Source of the DNA: an uncultured Lachnospiraceae bacterium
GTDB taxonomy: Bacteria > Bacillota > Clostridia > Lachnospirales > Lachnospiraceae
Assembly (NCBI GenBank): GCA_947577185.1
Contig: CANPUE010000017.1
Span: 1-45,131 of the forward strand
Direction of reading: 5' to 3'
Length of the DNA stretch: 45,131 nucleotides
This document shows positions 16,664 through 26,643 of the stretch, in pieces. The notes beneath the pieces are model-generated. The model was given only the letters and a program-made list of their open reading frames with translations, did not search any database and was not told where the DNA came from. Every line of letters starts with the position of its first letter. Position 1 is the first letter of the stretch. The position numbers were made by a program, and so were the translations under genes.

Positions 16664-16715
16664 GCATAAAAGACAGATGTTCTGCGGCCCCCTTTATACG
16701 GTGCCCCAGAACATC
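16664..16715 (-). terminator. Stem-loop between secY and adk (possible partial terminator)
   Basis: On the minus strand GATGTTCTG (16715-16707) and CAGAACATC (16684-16676) form a 9-bp stem, followed by TGTCTTTTATGC. The stem begins 10 nt after the secY stop. The T-run is imperfect, so it may only attenuate expression of adk-map-infA. Confidence 0.5.
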
Positions 16716-16725
16716 CTGTCGTACC

Positions 16726-18039
16726 TTAATCGTTCAAAAAACCTTTGTAATTACGAACCAGCATCTGGGATTCAATCTGCTTGATGGTCTCTAAAACAAC
16801 ACTCACGATAATGATCAGGCTCGTTCCGCCAAAGGATACGCTTGCATGGAAGACACCATTGAAAAAGTAAGGTATCACGCATACGATCGTAAGTCCGACT
16901 GCACCGATGAAAATAATATAGTTTAATATTTTCGTCAGATAGTCGCTGGTAGGCTTGCCCGGTCTGATCCCCGGAATGAAACCGCCCTGTTTTTTCATGT
17001 TATCGGCAATCTCAAGCGGATTGAACGTAATGGATGTATAGAAGTAGGCGAAAGCAATCACCAACAGAATATATACAACCAGGCCGATGGAATAAACCGG
17101 CTGTTTCGGGTCACACCAGTAACTGGAATTCAATCCTTTCAAAACTTCTCCCCAAAAACCTGTTCCACCCACATTGAGGAAAGAACAGACAAGGACTGGA
17201 AGCTGCATCAGGGATGAAGCAAAAATAACGGGGATAACACCGGAAGTATTCACCTTTAACGGAATGCTCGTCGTCTGACCGCCGACCATTCTTCTTCCCT
17301 GTACCTTTTTGGCATATTGCACCGGAATCTTGCGTACACCGGCGTTCAATATGATGACAAGGACCACCATGGCTACAATGATCGCCAGAATAATCAGGGC
17401 CGCCACAACCGCTTTCGCGATCGATCTGCCAAGAACAAACTGTTCAAACAAAGCCGAGATATCTTCCGGCACGCGGGAGATGATATTAATCGTCAAAACA
17501 ACGGAAATACCGTTCCCCACACCATTTTCCGTAATCCGTTCGCCAATCCACATCAGAAATGCGCTGCCCGCTGTCAAAGCCGCGATCGCTGTAATGACAT
17601 TGAACACATTATAAGTCTGAAGCAGTCCCTGACGGCCGAATCCGATTGCCATAGCCGCTGATTCAATCAAAGCAAGAGCAACTGTTACATAGCGAGTGAT
17701 CGATGCGATCTTCTTCCTGCCGTCTTCTCCCTCACGCTGCATCTCTTCCAGTTTCGGAATTGCTATAGTAAGAAGCTGCATAATGATAGAAGATGTGATA
17801 TACGGTGTGATATTAAGCGCCAGAACAGACGTCCTCTCGAAAGAACCGCCTGTAAAAGCATTAAAGAAGTTGAATACATCGCCGGTCTGTTGTTCAAACC
17901 ATCTTGCAAAGTAGGTTCTGTCAACACCGGGAACCGGGAGCTGTGATCCGAGACGGATCACAACTAACATCGCAAATGTAAAGAAAATCTTCTTTCTTAA
18001 TTCTTTGATCTTAAAAGCATTTTTTAAGGTTGTAAACAT
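16726..18039 (-). CDS. secY: Preprotein translocase subunit SecY
   Basis: SecY is the pore of the Sec translocon. The 437-residue product shows ten hydrophobic segments, the plug region after LPVPGVDRT, the LNITPYITSSIIMQLL block of TM2 and the cytosolic loop with VRKIPVQYAKK. It ends in the cytosol with VRNYKGFLND. Its ATG overlaps the rplO stop by 1 nt (TAATG), with GAGGTG just upstream, so the two are translationally coupled. Confidence 0.97.
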   Translation of the reverse strand: MFTTLKNAFKIKELRKKIFFTFAMLVVIRLGSQLPVPGVDRTYFARWFEQQTGDVFNFFNAFTGGSFERTSVLALNITPYITSSIIMQLLTIAIPKLEEMQREGEDGRKKIASITRYVTVALALIESAAMAIGFGRQGLLQTYNVFNVITAIAALTAGSAFLMWIGERITENGVGNGISVVLTINIISRVPEDISALFEQFVLGRSIAKAVVAALIILAIIVAMVVLVIILNAGVRKIPVQYAKKVQGRRMVGGQTTSIPLKVNTSGVIPVIFASSLMQLPVLVCSFLNVGGTGFWGEVLKGLNSSYWCDPKQPVYSIGLVVYILLVIAFAYFYTSITFNPLEIADNMKKQGGFIPGIRPGKPTSDYLTKILNYIIFIGAVGLTIVCVIPYFFNGVFHASVSFGGTSLIIIVSVVLETIKQIESQMLVRNYKGFLND

Positions 18040-18479
18040 TACATCACCTCTGTTGTTCCGCCAAGCGACTCAATCTTCTCTTTGGCAGATGCACTGAATG
18101 CATTTACCTTCACATCGAGTTTCTTAGTCAATTCTCCGTTTCCAAGGATTTTAACGCCATCGCGGGGATTCTTTACAATCCCTTTCTCCATCAGTGTGTT
18201 TACATCAACTGTCGTGCCGTTGTCAAATACTTCCAAAGCGCCCAGGTTGATCGCAACGATCTCTTTAGAGTTTCTGCATTTGAAGCCTCTCTTCGGAATA
18301 CGTCTGTATAACGGCATCTGGCCACCTTCAAAACCTACTCTCGGTGCTCCGGAACGGGCTTTCTGGCCCTTATGTCCCTTGCCGGCTGTCTTGCCGTTGC
18401 CTGAACCGTGTCCACGGCCTCTTCTAAAATTATCACTGTGTTTGGAACCCTCTGCAGGTCTTAAATTTGATAATTCCAT
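18039..18479 (-). CDS. rplO: 50S ribosomal protein L15
   Basis: The 146-residue protein has the Gly/Arg-rich extension [20 protein letters not shown] that threads into 23S rRNA, then [17 protein letters not shown] and a C-terminal globular part ending GGTTEVM. Length is normal. It begins 42 nt after rpmD and shares one base with secY. Confidence 0.97.
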   Translation of the reverse strand: MELSNLRPAEGSKHSDNFRRGRGHGSGNGKTAGKGHKGQKARSGAPRVGFEGGQMPLYRRIPKRGFKCRNSKEIVAINLGALEVFDNGTTVDVNTLMEKGIVKNPRDGVKILGNGELTKKLDVKVNAFSASAKEKIESLGGTTEVM

Positions 18480-18521
18480 CCTATCTCTATGCTCCTTTCC
18501 AAGTCGGCTGCGCCAGCCTTC

Positions 18522-18716
18522 TTATGCTTCTTCTACTTTGACCATATGTCTTACCTTCTGGATCTGACCCTGTGTCGCTCCATTGTCAGGTAATTCAACT
18601 GTCTGTCCTATCTTTTTCAGTCCCATTGCCGCTACTGTCGCTCTGGCCTTCGGAATCTGGCCGATCGTAGATTTGATCAATGTAACTTTTAATGTTTTTG
18701 TTTCTTTTGCTGCCAT
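18522..18716 (-). CDS. rpmD: 50S ribosomal protein L30
   Basis: This 64-residue bacterial short-form L30 contains LKVTLIKSTIGQIPKARATVAAMGL and a C-terminal helix with GQIQKVRHMVKVEE. It sits between rpsE (43 nt) and rplO (42 nt), its usual place in the spc operon. Confidence 0.96.
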   Translation of the reverse strand: MAAKETKTLKVTLIKSTIGQIPKARATVAAMGLKKIGQTVELPDNGATQGQIQKVRHMVKVEEA

Positions 18717-18759
18717 CTTACTATCTGCTCCTTTCTAAGTTTCTTCCATCAGATCATCC

Positions 18760-19269
18760 TTATGATGTCACTTCTTCCACGGATTTACCGCGGTTTCTTG
18801 CAACTTCCTCAGGAGTCTTCAACTGACTTAAACCGGCAATTGTAGCAAGTACAACATTCTGTTTATTATTTGAACCCAAAGACTTTGTACGGATATTGGA
18901 AATACCTGCAAGTTCACATACCACACGGGCAGGACCGCCTGCGATAATACCAGTACCTTCCGGAGCTCTCTTGAGCAGAACAGAAGCGGAACCAAATTTT
19001 CCGATAAAGTCATGTGTAATACTGTGATTGGGATCCAGTGCAACAGACACTAAATTCTTGATCGCGTCCTCTTTTCCCTTACGGATAGCCTCCGGTATTT
19101 CAGTCGCTTTTCCAAGACCAGCGCCTACATGACCATTGCTATCGCCTACGACTACCAATGCTGTGAAACGGAAGTTACGACCACCTTTTACAACCTTAGT
19201 AACACGTTTAATAGTTACAACTTTTTCAGTCAGTTCAAACTGGCTGGCATCAATGATTGTACGTCTCAT
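18760..19269 (-). CDS. rpsE: 30S ribosomal protein S5
   Basis: S5 helps decoding accuracy and mRNA unwinding at the entry site. The 169-residue product has the N-terminal dsRNA-binding-like domain with [18 protein letters not shown] and [15 protein letters not shown]. The C-terminal domain has [19 protein letters not shown]. Length and motifs are normal. Confidence 0.97.
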   Translation of the reverse strand: MRRTIIDASQFELTEKVVTIKRVTKVVKGGRNFRFTALVVVGDSNGHVGAGLGKATEIPEAIRKGKEDAIKNLVSVALDPNHSITHDFIGKFGSASVLLKRAPEGTGIIAGGPARVVCELAGISNIRTKSLGSNNKQNVVLATIAGLSQLKTPEEVARNRGKSVEEVTS

Positions 19270-19287
19270 GTGATTTTCTCTCCCTTC

Positions 19288-19656
19288 CTAGAATTCTAAT
19301 CCAGCTTCTCTGGCTGCATCAGCTAATGCTGCAATCTTACCCTGGTATATAAAGCCGCCTCTGTCAAAAACAACCTCTTTAATACCCTTTTCAACTGCTC
19401 TCTTAGCAATTACTGTTCCTAAATATGCCGCTGCATCAACGTTATTGGTCTTCTCCAGCTCAGCCTTCACATCTTTTTCAAGCGTGGACGCTGCAACTAA
19501 TGTATTTCCAACTGTATCGTCAATAATTTGAGCATACATATGATTATTACTTCTGAATACAGCCAAACGTGGTCTCTGTGCAGTACCACTTAAATGGTTA
19601 CGCATTCTTCTGTGTTTCTTAACACGAACTTTTTGTCTTGATTCTTTACTAACCAT
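19288..19656 (-). CDS. rplR: 50S ribosomal protein L18
   Basis: L18 binds 5S rRNA. The 122-residue product has [20 protein letters not shown] and [23 protein letters not shown]. An ATG at 19662 is also in frame, but AAGGAG lies only 3 nt from it and 9 nt from the ATG at 19656. The latter gives the family start MVSKESRQK, so I use 19656. It lies between rplF and rpsE with short gaps. Confidence 0.95.
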   Translation of the reverse strand: MVSKESRQKVRVKKHRRMRNHLSGTAQRPRLAVFRSNNHMYAQIIDDTVGNTLVAASTLEKDVKAELEKTNNVDAAAYLGTVIAKRAVEKGIKEVVFDRGGFIYQGKIAALADAAREAGLEF

Positions 19657-19676
19657 TTCCATACTCTCCTTATCTG

Positions 19677-20219
19677 TTATTTCTTACCAGTCTTACCAAC
19701 TTTACGTCTGATCACTTCATCGGCATACTTAATTCCTTTGCCCTTATAAGGTTCCGGTCTTCTCTTGTCTCTGATTTCAGCAGCGAATTGGCCAACTTTT
19801 TCTTTATCAATACCCTTAACGATGATGACATTCTGTCCTTCCATGACAGTCTCTATGCCTTCCGGATCCGTCATCTCTACCGGATGGGAATATCCCAGAT
19901 TCAGAGTCAGAACCTTACCGGATTTGGATGCTCTATAACCAACACCGTTAACTTCCAGTTTCTTTTCAAATCCATCCGTAACACCGACTACCATATTATT
20001 GATCAGTGTTCTTGTCAGGCCATGCAAAGATTTCATTTTCTTTAAGTCATTCGGTCTGGAAACAACGATTTCTGCGCCTTCTACCTTGATCTCCATCTCA
20101 GCCGGAAGCACTCTCTCAAGTGTTCCCTTAGGACCTTTTACAGTCACTTTATTATTTTCTGCAATATCCACGGTAACTCCCGCCGGAACTGCGATTGGCA
20201 TTCTTCCTATACGTGACAT
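19677..20219 (-). CDS. rplF: 50S ribosomal protein L6
   Basis: The 180-residue protein has two similar L6 domains. It begins [14 protein letters not shown] and carries the C-terminal 23S-binding signature [16 protein letters not shown]. It is preceded by a 136-nt gap that holds one copy of the paired-hairpin element, with AGGAGG close to the start. Confidence 0.97.
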   Translation of the reverse strand: MSRIGRMPIAVPAGVTVDIAENNKVTVKGPKGTLERVLPAEMEIKVEGAEIVVSRPNDLKKMKSLHGLTRTLINNMVVGVTDGFEKKLEVNGVGYRASKSGKVLTLNLGYSHPVEMTDPEGIETVMEGQNVIIVKGIDKEKVGQFAAEIRDKRRPEPYKGKGIKYADEVIRRKVGKTGKK

Positions 20220-20268
20220 GCCCGTACCCTCCTAAATTCTTATTTGCATATAACTTTATACTCAACCC

Positions 20269-20354
20269 GAAAGAATTGCGTCAGCAATTCTTTCAGCCAA
20301 AACTTAGTTTTTCTTAGGTGCGGTTCTTTCGCACCTTAGTAAAACTTTTTGGCT
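20269..20354 (-). repeat. Paired-hairpin element, copy A (after rpsH)
   Basis: Read on the minus strand, the element starts directly after the rpsH stop. A GCCAAAA/TTTTGGC outer stem encloses an inner stem-loop tipped by GGTGCG/CGCACC. A second hairpin follows, GAAAGAATTGC/GCAATTCTTTC (20292-20284 with 20279-20271 at its core). It aligns along its length with copies B and C, and arm sequences differ in a compensated way. Confidence 0.8.
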
Positions 20355-20355
20355 T

Positions 20356-20757
20356 CTACCAGACAAACGCCAACACTTCGCCGCCAACCTGCAGTTCTCT
20401 CGCCTTCTTGTCGGTGATGACACCCTGGTTGGTAGAGATGATTGCAACACCAAGACCGCCTAATACTTTCGGAAGGTCTTCTTTGCCGGCATAGACACGA
20501 AGTCCCGGTTTTGAAATTCTCTTGATACCGGAAATGATCTTCTCGTTTTTGTCCTCGCCATATTTTAAAGTAATATGGATCGTCTTGAAGCTTCCATCTT
20601 CAATCATATCGAATTTCTTAATATAACCTTCATCCAGCAAAATCTGCGCAATTGCCAATTTCATTTTGGATGACGGTACATCTACTGTATCATGTTTTGC
20701 AGTATTTGCATTACGGATTCTTGTAAGCATATCTGCAATAGGATCGCTCATTGTCAT
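20356..20757 (-). CDS. rpsH: 30S ribosomal protein S8
   Basis: S8 binds the central domain of 16S rRNA and is the known repressor of the spc operon in E. coli. The 133-residue product starts [18 protein letters not shown]. It has the C-terminal [22 protein letters not shown], carrying the rRNA-binding Ser-Thr-Asn-x-Gly loop. It starts 24 nt after rpsN and is followed at once by a paired-hairpin element. Confidence 0.97.
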   Translation of the reverse strand: MTMSDPIADMLTRIRNANTAKHDTVDVPSSKMKLAIAQILLDEGYIKKFDMIEDGSFKTIHITLKYGEDKNEKIISGIKRISKPGLRVYAGKEDLPKVLGGLGVAIISTNQGVITDKKARELQVGGEVLAFVW

Positions 20758-20781
20758 TTGAATTGCCTCCTTCTCCTTATT

Positions 20782-20967
20782 TTACCAGCTGGCTTTACGA
20801 ACACCAGGAATCTGACCTTTATATGCTAACTCACGGAAGCAAATTCTGCAAATTCCGTATTTTCTTAAATAAGCATGTGGACGACCACAAATTTTGCAAC
20901 GGCTGTATTCTCTTGTAGAGAATTTCGGTTTGCGCTGCTGTTTTATCTTCATTGCTGTCTTAGCCAT
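20782..20967 (-). CDS. rpsN: 30S ribosomal protein S14, type Z
   Basis: The 61-residue short form carries [20 protein letters not shown], two CxxC pairs that bind zinc, and ends [11 protein letters not shown]. This is the zinc-dependent S14 (also called rpsZ) placed within the spc operon between rplE and rpsH, as in other Firmicutes. No zinc-free paralogue is seen in the window. Confidence 0.97.
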   Translation of the reverse strand: MAKTAMKIKQQRKPKFSTREYSRCKICGRPHAYLRKYGICRICFRELAYKGQIPGVRKASW

Positions 20968-20981
20968 GAATTTACCTCCTT

Positions 20982-21521
20982 TTATTTAGCGAATGGCATA
21001 TTGAACAATCTTAATAATTCACGAGCTTCTTCGTCGGTCTTGGCTGTTGTTACGATAATAACATCCATACCTCTCACCTTATCAATCTTGTCATATTCAA
21101 TTTCCGGGAAAATAAGCTGTTCTTTGATTCCCAGTGCATAATTTCCTCTGCCGTCAAACGCATTGGGGTTCACGCCTCTGAAGTCACGGACACGGGGCAA
21201 TGCAAGGTTCACCAAACGATCAAGGAACTCATACATCTTGTCACCGCGCAGCGTCGTCTTACAACCGATTGCCTGGCCTTCTCTGATCTTGAAATTGGCA
21301 ATGGAATTCTTTGCTTTGGTAATGACTGCTTTCTGTCCTGTGATTGTCTCCATATCACTTACGGCAGATTCCAAAACTTTTGCATTTTCCTTCGCTTCAC
21401 CAACACCCATATTGATCACGATCTTATCCAGTTTCGGAACTTCCATAACATTTTTATATCCAAACTTTTTAATCATAGCATCTATGATCTCATCTTTATA
21501 CAAATCTTTAAGCCTGCTCAC
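20982..21521 (-). CDS. rplE: 50S ribosomal protein L5
   Basis: L5 binds 5S rRNA and contacts the P-site tRNA. The 179-residue product has [32 protein letters not shown] and [21 protein letters not shown]. Length is normal and it follows rplX by 23 nt. Confidence 0.97.
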   Translation of the reverse strand: MSRLKDLYKDEIIDAMIKKFGYKNVMEVPKLDKIVINMGVGEAKENAKVLESAVSDMETITGQKAVITKAKNSIANFKIREGQAIGCKTTLRGDKMYEFLDRLVNLALPRVRDFRGVNPNAFDGRGNYALGIKEQLIFPEIEYDKIDKVRGMDVIIVTTAKTDEEARELLRLFNMPFAK

Positions 21522-21544
21522 TTTTCGGACCTCCTTCCTTAGAA

Positions 21545-21856
21545 TTAATCAACAACGTCGCCTGTGGATTTTGCAAAACGGACTTTTTTGCCGTTTTCCA
21601 TCTTAAATCCAATTCGCGTTGGTTTTCCTTTGTGAATATACATCACATTGGAAATATCGATCGGAGCTTCTTTTTGAACAATACCGCCGTTCTGGTTCGC
21701 TGCCGAGGGTTTCTCATGCTTTGTGATCTTGTTGATCCCTTCCACCAACACCCTGCCATTTTTCCTGTCTATGGAAAGAACTTTGCCTTCTTTGTCTTTG
21801 TCCTTACCAGCGATCACTTTTACATTATCGCCTTTTTTAATCTTCAATGTTGACAT
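21545..21856 (-). CDS. rplX: 50S ribosomal protein L24
   Basis: The 103-residue assembly initiator has the KOW motif [20 protein letters not shown] at its start and the [16 protein letters not shown] block later. It lies 11 nt after rplN. Confidence 0.97.
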   Translation of the reverse strand: MSTLKIKKGDNVKVIAGKDKDKEGKVLSIDRKNGRVLVEGINKITKHEKPSAANQNGGIVQKEAPIDISNVMYIHKGKPTRIGFKMENGKKVRFAKSTGDVVD

Positions 21857-21867
21857 ACCGGCACCTC

Positions 21868-22236
21868 CTATAATACTTCCGGAGCCAGTGAAACAATTTT
21901 CATAAACTGTTTATCACGAAGCTCTCTTGCTACTGGTCCAAAAATACGGGTTCCTCTCGGAGTCTTATCATCTTTGATAATAACAGCAGCATTTTCATCA
22001 AATCTAATATAAGAACCGTCTTTACGACGGGCACCTTTTACGCTGCGAACGACTACGGCTTTCACCACATCGCCTTTCTTTACAACGCCGCCTGGTGTTG
22101 CATCTTTAACAGTAGCAACGATAATATCACCAATACGCGCATATCTTCTTGTAGAGCCGCCCATAACTCTGATGCACAGAAGTTCTTTTGCACCGGTGTT
22201 ATCAGCAACCTTTAGTCTGCTTTCCTGCTGAATCAT
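21868..22236 (-). CDS. rplN: 50S ribosomal protein L14
   Basis: The 122-residue protein starts [20 protein letters not shown] and carries [20 protein letters not shown] and [14 protein letters not shown]. It forms an intersubunit bridge with 16S rRNA. It has exactly the usual length and lies 14 nt after rpsQ. Confidence 0.98.
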   Translation of the reverse strand: MIQQESRLKVADNTGAKELLCIRVMGGSTRRYARIGDIIVATVKDATPGGVVKKGDVVKAVVVRSVKGARRKDGSYIRFDENAAVIIKDDKTPRGTRIFGPVARELRDKQFMKIVSLAPEVL

Positions 22237-22250
22237 GCTAATTCTCCTTC

Positions 22251-22505
22251 CTACTTAACTTTTTCGACAATTTCGACAAGTCTCCATCTCTTATCTTTGG
22301 ATAAAGGTCTCGTCTCCATGACTTTAACGGTATCGCCAATGCTGCACTCATTTTTCTCGTCATGAGCTTTCAGTTTATAGGTTCTTTTTACAATCTTACC
22401 GTAAAGCGGATGCTTAACATGGTCTTCAATCGCTACCACAATTGTCTTATCCATCTTATTACTGGTTACTTTGCCAGTACGGGTTTTTCTCAAATTTCTT
22501 TCCAC
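22251..22505 (-). CDS. rpsQ: 30S ribosomal protein S17
   Basis: This 84-residue OB-fold primary-binding protein has [20 protein letters not shown], the [19 protein letters not shown] block and [20 protein letters not shown]. It lies 14 nt after rpmC. Confidence 0.98.
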   Translation of the reverse strand: MERNLRKTRTGKVTSNKMDKTIVVAIEDHVKHPLYGKIVKRTYKLKAHDEKNECSIGDTVKVMETRPLSKDKRWRLVEIVEKVK

Positions 22506-22519
22506 GACACATCCTCCTC

Positions 22520-22729
22520 CTAGTTAGCCGCTTTCGATTTCTGGGTAATCACGGTCTGGATCCTTGCGATATTTCTTCTGACTTCTTTGATCCTCGCCGT
22601 ATTGTCCAACTGATTCGTTGCGTTCTGGAATCTCAAATTGAAAAGTTCTTTTTTAGCATCTACCAGTTCCTGTGCTAATTCTGCATCTGATTTTTTCTGT
22701 AAATCTTCTACATACTTATTAGTTTTCAT
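22520..22729 (-). CDS. rpmC: 50S ribosomal protein L29
   Basis: This small two-helix protein docks at the exit tunnel and contacts nascent-chain factors. The frame extends upstream to 22819, but that part lies inside rplP. The family start [10 protein letters not shown] begins at 22729 with GGAAGG about 11 nt upstream, giving 69 residues. Its start overlaps the rplP stop by 11 nt, so the two are coupled. Confidence 0.95.
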   Translation of the reverse strand: MKTNKYVEDLQKKSDAELAQELVDAKKELFNLRFQNATNQLDNTARIKEVRRNIARIQTVITQKSKAAN

Positions 22730-23156
22730 TTGATACACCGCCTTCCAAGTCTGCTTTAGAAACGATTTTACACTTACATGGAAGCTTATGTGTTGCAAGA
22801 CGCAATGCCTCTTTTGCAATATCCTCAGATACTCCTGCGATTTCGAACATTACACGCCCCGGCTTAACAACTGCTACCCAGTATTCCAGGGTACCCTTTC
22901 CGGAACCCATACGTGTTTCTGCTGGTTTTGCTGTTACTGGTTTATCGGGAAAAATCTTAATCCAGACTTTACCGCCACGCTTGATATAACGAGTCATCGC
23001 CACACGGGCAGCCTCGATCTGGTTTGATTTGATCCAACATGGCTCCATTGCAATAATACCCCACTCACCATAAGTAATGGTATTACCGCGCGTTGCTTTT
23101 CCTGCCATAGAACCACGGAACTGTTTACGACGTTTAACTCTTTTTGGCATTAACAT
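22719..23156 (-). CDS. rplP: 50S ribosomal protein L16
   Basis: The 145-residue protein starts [17 protein letters not shown]. It contains [20 protein letters not shown] and the [20 protein letters not shown] block near the A-site tRNA elbow. It overlaps the rpsC stop by 1 nt (TAATG) and rpmC by 11 nt. Confidence 0.98.
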   Translation of the reverse strand: MLMPKRVKRRKQFRGSMAGKATRGNTITYGEWGIIAMEPCWIKSNQIEAARVAMTRYIKRGGKVWIKIFPDKPVTAKPAETRMGSGKGTLEYWVAVVKPGRVMFEIAGVSEDIAKEALRLATHKLPCKCKIVSKADLEGGVSNEN

Positions 23157-23812
23157 TATTTATCGCTCCCTTCCTTATTAGATTTAGTCGGAAGTACCTC
23201 GCCTTTGTAAATCCATACTTTGACACCAACTTTACCGTAGGTTGTGTCAGCTTCCGCAAAGCCATAATCAATATCAGCTCTGAGTGTCTGAAGCGGTATC
23301 GTACCATCACTGTAGAACTCTGTACGGGCCATATCAGCGCCGCCAAGACGTCCTGAGCAGGCTGTCTTGATACCGAGTGCGCCTGCCTTCATGGTTCTGC
23401 CCATGCAGGATTTCATCGCACGTCTGAAAGATACACGGTTCTCCAACTGCTGTGCAATGTTCTCTGCAACAAGCTGTGCATCTCTGTCCGGTCTCTTGAT
23501 TTCTTTGATATCTACTAAAACTTTCTTACTGGTAAGTTTGGAAAGCTCTTTCTTGGTAACTTCGATCTCAGCGCCGCCCTTGCCGATCACAACACCCGGT
23601 TTTGCAGTATAGATCACTACTTTTACCCTGTCTGATGCTCTCTCAATCTCAATCTTGGAAATACCTGCGCTATATAACTTTTTCTTCAAATATTTTCTGA
23701 TGTTGTAATCTTCCACTAAGAAATCAGAAAATTCTGCATCAGCATACCATTTGGAATCCCAATCTTTAATTATGCCGACTCTGAGGCCGTGAGGATTAAC
23801 TTTCTGTCCCAT
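23156..23812 (-). CDS. rpsC: 30S ribosomal protein S3
   Basis: The 218-residue protein starts [20 protein letters not shown]. Its KH domain carries the GKGG loop of [17 protein letters not shown], and its C-terminal domain has [19 protein letters not shown]. With S4 and S5 it lines the mRNA entry channel. It starts 24 nt after rplV. Confidence 0.98.
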   Translation of the reverse strand: MGQKVNPHGLRVGIIKDWDSKWYADAEFSDFLVEDYNIRKYLKKKLYSAGISKIEIERASDRVKVVIYTAKPGVVIGKGGAEIEVTKKELSKLTSKKVLVDIKEIKRPDRDAQLVAENIAQQLENRVSFRRAMKSCMGRTMKAGALGIKTACSGRLGGADMARTEFYSDGTIPLQTLRADIDYGFAEADTTYGKVGVKVWIYKGEVLPTKSNKEGSDK

Positions 23813-23836
23813 GTTTTTCTCCTTCCTATATCATTC

Positions 23837-24223
23837 CTATTTCTCATCCAGAACAATTGTGATATGACTCATTCTCTTCTCGATCCTGTAAGCCCTGCCC
23901 TGTGCTCTTGGTCTGATTCTCTTCATGGTAGGTCCCTTATTTACATAACACTCTGCAATATAAAGGTTTTCCGGATTCATGCCGTTATTGTTCTCGGCAT
24001 TCGCAATCGCTGACTGCAACAGCTTCTTGATCACACCGGATGCGTATCTCGGATTATATTCCAGAACCGCCAATGCTGTCGTTACATCCTTGCCTCTGAT
24101 GGCATCTAATACGAAACAAGCTTTCTGTACAGACACTCTGGCATAAGATAACTTAGCCGAAGGTCTTTTATCTTTGTTCGCATTTCTCTCTCTTTTTATC
24201 TGGGATCTATGTCCTTTAGCCAT
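23837..24223 (-). CDS. rplV: 50S ribosomal protein L22
   Basis: The 128-residue protein has a basic N-terminal part and a helix with VQKACFVLDAIRGKDVTTAL. Its long beta-hairpin region RIRPRAQGRAYRIEKRMSHI reaches into the exit tunnel at the macrolide-sensitive constriction. No hairpin deletion is apparent. It follows rpsS by 20 nt. Confidence 0.98.
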   Translation of the reverse strand: MAKGHRSQIKRERNANKDKRPSAKLSYARVSVQKACFVLDAIRGKDVTTALAVLEYNPRYASGVIKKLLQSAIANAENNNGMNPENLYIAECYVNKGPTMKRIRPRAQGRAYRIEKRMSHITIVLDEK

Positions 24224-24243
24224 AGATAAAACCTCCTTTCAAT

Positions 24244-24525
24244 TTAGCGAACTTTGGACTTTCTTTCGTCCTTATCATGTCCTCTATAAGTTCTGGTTGC
24301 AACAAATTCACCAAGTTTATGTCCAACCATATCTTCCGTAACATATACAGGTACGTGCTTTCTGCCATCATGAACTGCGAATGTATGTCCAACGAAAGAT
24401 GGGAAAATGGTAGAACGGCGGGACCAGGTCTTGATAACCTGCTTCTGTCCTGACTCGTTCATAGCATCAACTTTTTTCAATAAGCTCGCATCTGCAAATG
24501 GTCCTTTTTTCAGTGATCTTGCCAT
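24244..24525 (-). CDS. rpsS: 30S ribosomal protein S19
   Basis: The 93-residue protein has [37 protein letters not shown] and the C-terminal [13 protein letters not shown]. Length is normal. It is separated from rplB by a 135-nt gap holding paired-hairpin copy B, with AGGAGG directly before the start. Confidence 0.98.
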   Translation of the reverse strand: MARSLKKGPFADASLLKKVDAMNESGQKQVIKTWSRRSTIFPSFVGHTFAVHDGRKHVPVYVTEDMVGHKLGEFVATRTYRGHDKDERKSKVR

Positions 24526-24570
24526 GATTTTTCCTCCTAGATTTTTATATCACTATGGCTTCCGCATCTT

Positions 24571-24657
24571 GGAAGAATCGCTTTGCGATTCTTTCGGCTG
24601 AAACTCAGATTTTCTCAGGCGGCGTCCCTGAGACGCCTTGGAAAATCTTTTCGGCCT
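24571..24657 (-). repeat. Paired-hairpin element, copy B (after rplB)
   Basis: Copy B begins 3 nt after the rplB stop on the minus strand. An inner stem GATTTTC/GAAAATC is capped by GGCGTC/GACGCC. A second hairpin follows, AAGAATCGC/GCGATTCTT (24573-24581 with 24585-24593). It aligns closely with copy C and clearly with copy A. Confidence 0.85.
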
Positions 24658-24660
24658 AGC

Positions 24661-25503
24661 CTATTTCATCGCTCTGCCGTCTCTTCTTCTTACAATCAGC
24701 TTATTCGACGCTTTTTTCTTCTTGCGGGTCTTTAAGCCGAGCGCCGGTTTACCCCATGGTGTACACGGACCCGGACGTCCGATCGGAGCCCTGCCTTCAC
24801 CACCGCCGTGCGGATGGTCATTCGGGTTCATAACAGAACCACGGACTGTAGGACGGATGCCCATATGACGTTTCCGGCCTGCTTTACCGATCTTGATCAG
24901 GTTGTGATCTGCGTTGCCGACATTACCGATCGTTGCTCTGCATATGATAGGAACCATTCTCATTTCGCCTGAAGGAAGTCTTAACGTTGCATATTTGCCT
25001 TCTTTTGCCATAAGCTGCGCCCCGTTGCCTGCGGAACGAACAAGCTGTCCGCCCTTGCCGGGATGCAGTTCGATATTGTGAATGACAGCACCTACCGGAA
25101 TCTCAGAAAGCGGAAGGCAGTTGCCGACTCTTACTTCTGCGCCGGATCCGTTCATGACTTTCATGCCGTCTGTCAGTCCTTCCGGTGCAAGGATATAGGA
25201 TTTCTGACCGTCCTCATAGCAGATCAGCGCAATGTTTGCCGTTCTGTTCGGATCATATTCAATCCCGATCACTGTTGCCCAGATGCCGTCTTTATTTCTC
25301 TTGAAATCAATGTCTCTATATAATCTTCTGCTTCCGCCGCCATGATGTCTGACCGTAATTTTACCCTGGTTGTTACGTCCGGCATTTTTCTTGACAGAAG
25401 TACAAAGTGCCTTCTCAGGTGTCTTCTTTGTAATCTCAGAAAAATCGGACCCTGTCATGTTACGTCTGGAAGGTGTATATGGGTTATAAGTCTTAATTCC
25501 CAT
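24661..25503 (-). CDS. rplB: 50S ribosomal protein L2
   Basis: L2 helps subunit joining and peptidyl transfer. The 280-residue product has [20 protein letters not shown] near the start. The catalytically important C-terminal region is [19 protein letters not shown], including the conserved histidine of the HPHGGG motif. It lies between two copies of the paired-hairpin element, C before and B after. Confidence 0.98.
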   Translation of the reverse strand: MGIKTYNPYTPSRRNMTGSDFSEITKKTPEKALCTSVKKNAGRNNQGKITVRHHGGGSRRLYRDIDFKRNKDGIWATVIGIEYDPNRTANIALICYEDGQKSYILAPEGLTDGMKVMNGSGAEVRVGNCLPLSEIPVGAVIHNIELHPGKGGQLVRSAGNGAQLMAKEGKYATLRLPSGEMRMVPIICRATIGNVGNADHNLIKIGKAGRKRHMGIRPTVRGSVMNPNDHPHGGGEGRAPIGRPGPCTPWGKPALGLKTRKKKKASNKLIVRRRDGRAMK

Positions 25504-25588
25504 GATCTTATCTCCTTTTCTTCTTGATTTTCGCGCAGCACATATTTATGCCGCATACATTATCCCGGATATCCAATTCCGATACCCT

Positions 25589-25673
25589 GACAGAACCGCC
25601 CCGCGGTTCCGCCGGCCGAAACTCAGATTTTCTCAGGCGGCGTCCTTTGACACCCCGGAGAATCTTTTCGGCA
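25589..25673 (-). repeat. Paired-hairpin element, copy C (after rplW)
   Basis: Copy C starts about 15 nt after the rplW stop. The outer GCCGAAA/TTTCGGC stem is perfect here. The tip is GGTGTC/GACGCC with a G-U pair, and the second hairpin is GAACCGC/GCGGTTC (25593-25599 with 25603-25609). About 80 nt of unstructured spacer follow before rplB. Confidence 0.85.
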
Positions 25674-25688
25674 GCCGGCGTCCGGCTG

Positions 25689-25988
25689 TTACAGGCCTGC
25701 AAAAATCTCAATCTCTTTGCTGTCCTGCGTAAGCTGTACGATCGCTTTTTTGGTCTTTGCCGTCTTGCCGTATACCATGCCGCGTCTCTTTGTCTTGCCG
25801 TCCATGTTCATGGTATTCACCTTTGCAACTTTTGTTCCTTCGAACATCTTTTCCACAGCTTCTTTGATCATTGTCTTGTTTGCTTCCGGATGCACCAGAA
25901 AAGTATATTTCTTTTCGCTCATACCTGCCATACTCTTTTCTGTAATAACCGGTTTGAGGATTACATCATAATACTGAATCGCTGCCAT
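25689..25988 (-). CDS. rplW: 50S ribosomal protein L23
   Basis: The 99-residue protein has [15 protein letters not shown], the [21 protein letters not shown] block and GVTKVNT-type beta strands. It forms the exit-tunnel docking site for trigger factor and SRP. It overlaps the rplD stop by 1 nt (TAATG) and is followed by a 185-nt gap before rplB. Confidence 0.97.
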   Translation of the reverse strand: MAAIQYYDVILKPVITEKSMAGMSEKKYTFLVHPEANKTMIKEAVEKMFEGTKVAKVNTMNMDGKTKRRGMVYGKTAKTKKAIVQLTQDSKEIEIFAGL

Positions 25989-26608
25989 TATGCATACACC
26001 TCCTCGATTTTAGCCACGGCGTCTTTTGTGAGCACCAGTGTATCGCCTTTAAGAATGTCATATACGTTGATGGAGCTGACATCCGCCGTATTGATCGTGG
26101 GAAGATTTCTTGCGGAGTAAACTGCATTGTCATCTTTTTCGCCAAATACAACCAGCGCTTTGCTCACTTTCAGGTTATCCATAACAGCCTTAAAGTTCTT
26201 TGTCTTGATCTCGTCAAATTTGAGTTCATCAACAACAATTAATTTGTTTTCCTGCACTCTGCTTGTCAGCACAGATTTGAGCGCTGCTCTCTTTTCTTTT
26301 TTGTTCATTTTGAAAGAATAATCTCTCGGAACCGGAGCGAATACAACACCGCCGCCTTTCCACTGAGGTGCTCTGATCGAACCCTGTCTTGCGTGACCGG
26401 TTCCTTTCTGTCTCCACGGTTTTCTTCCACCGCCGCGTACTTCTGAGCGTGTCTTTGCTTTCTGTGTGCCCTGACGATTGTTTGCAAGCTGCTGGACTAC
26501 TGCCATGTGTACCAGGTGCTCATTTACTTTCACACCAAACACCGCATCATTTAAGTCCATTTTGCCGACTTCTTTGCCTTCCATATTAAAAACAGATACG
26601 TTTGCCAT
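25988..26608 (-). CDS. rplD: 50S ribosomal protein L4
   Basis: The 206-residue protein has [35 protein letters not shown] loop sequence that extends to the exit tunnel, then [16 protein letters not shown]. In E. coli L4 also represses the S10 operon through its leader. Whether the structured leader here is a target of L4 is unknown. It follows rplC by 35 nt and shares a base with rplW. Confidence 0.97.
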   Translation of the reverse strand: MANVSVFNMEGKEVGKMDLNDAVFGVKVNEHLVHMAVVQQLANNRQGTQKAKTRSEVRGGGRKPWRQKGTGHARQGSIRAPQWKGGGVVFAPVPRDYSFKMNKKEKRAALKSVLTSRVQENKLIVVDELKFDEIKTKNFKAVMDNLKVSKALVVFGEKDDNAVYSARNLPTINTADVSSINVYDILKGDTLVLTKDAVAKIEEVYA

Positions 26609-26643
26609 CTGAATGGTCCTCCTTTCATCTGTGACCTAAGCCA

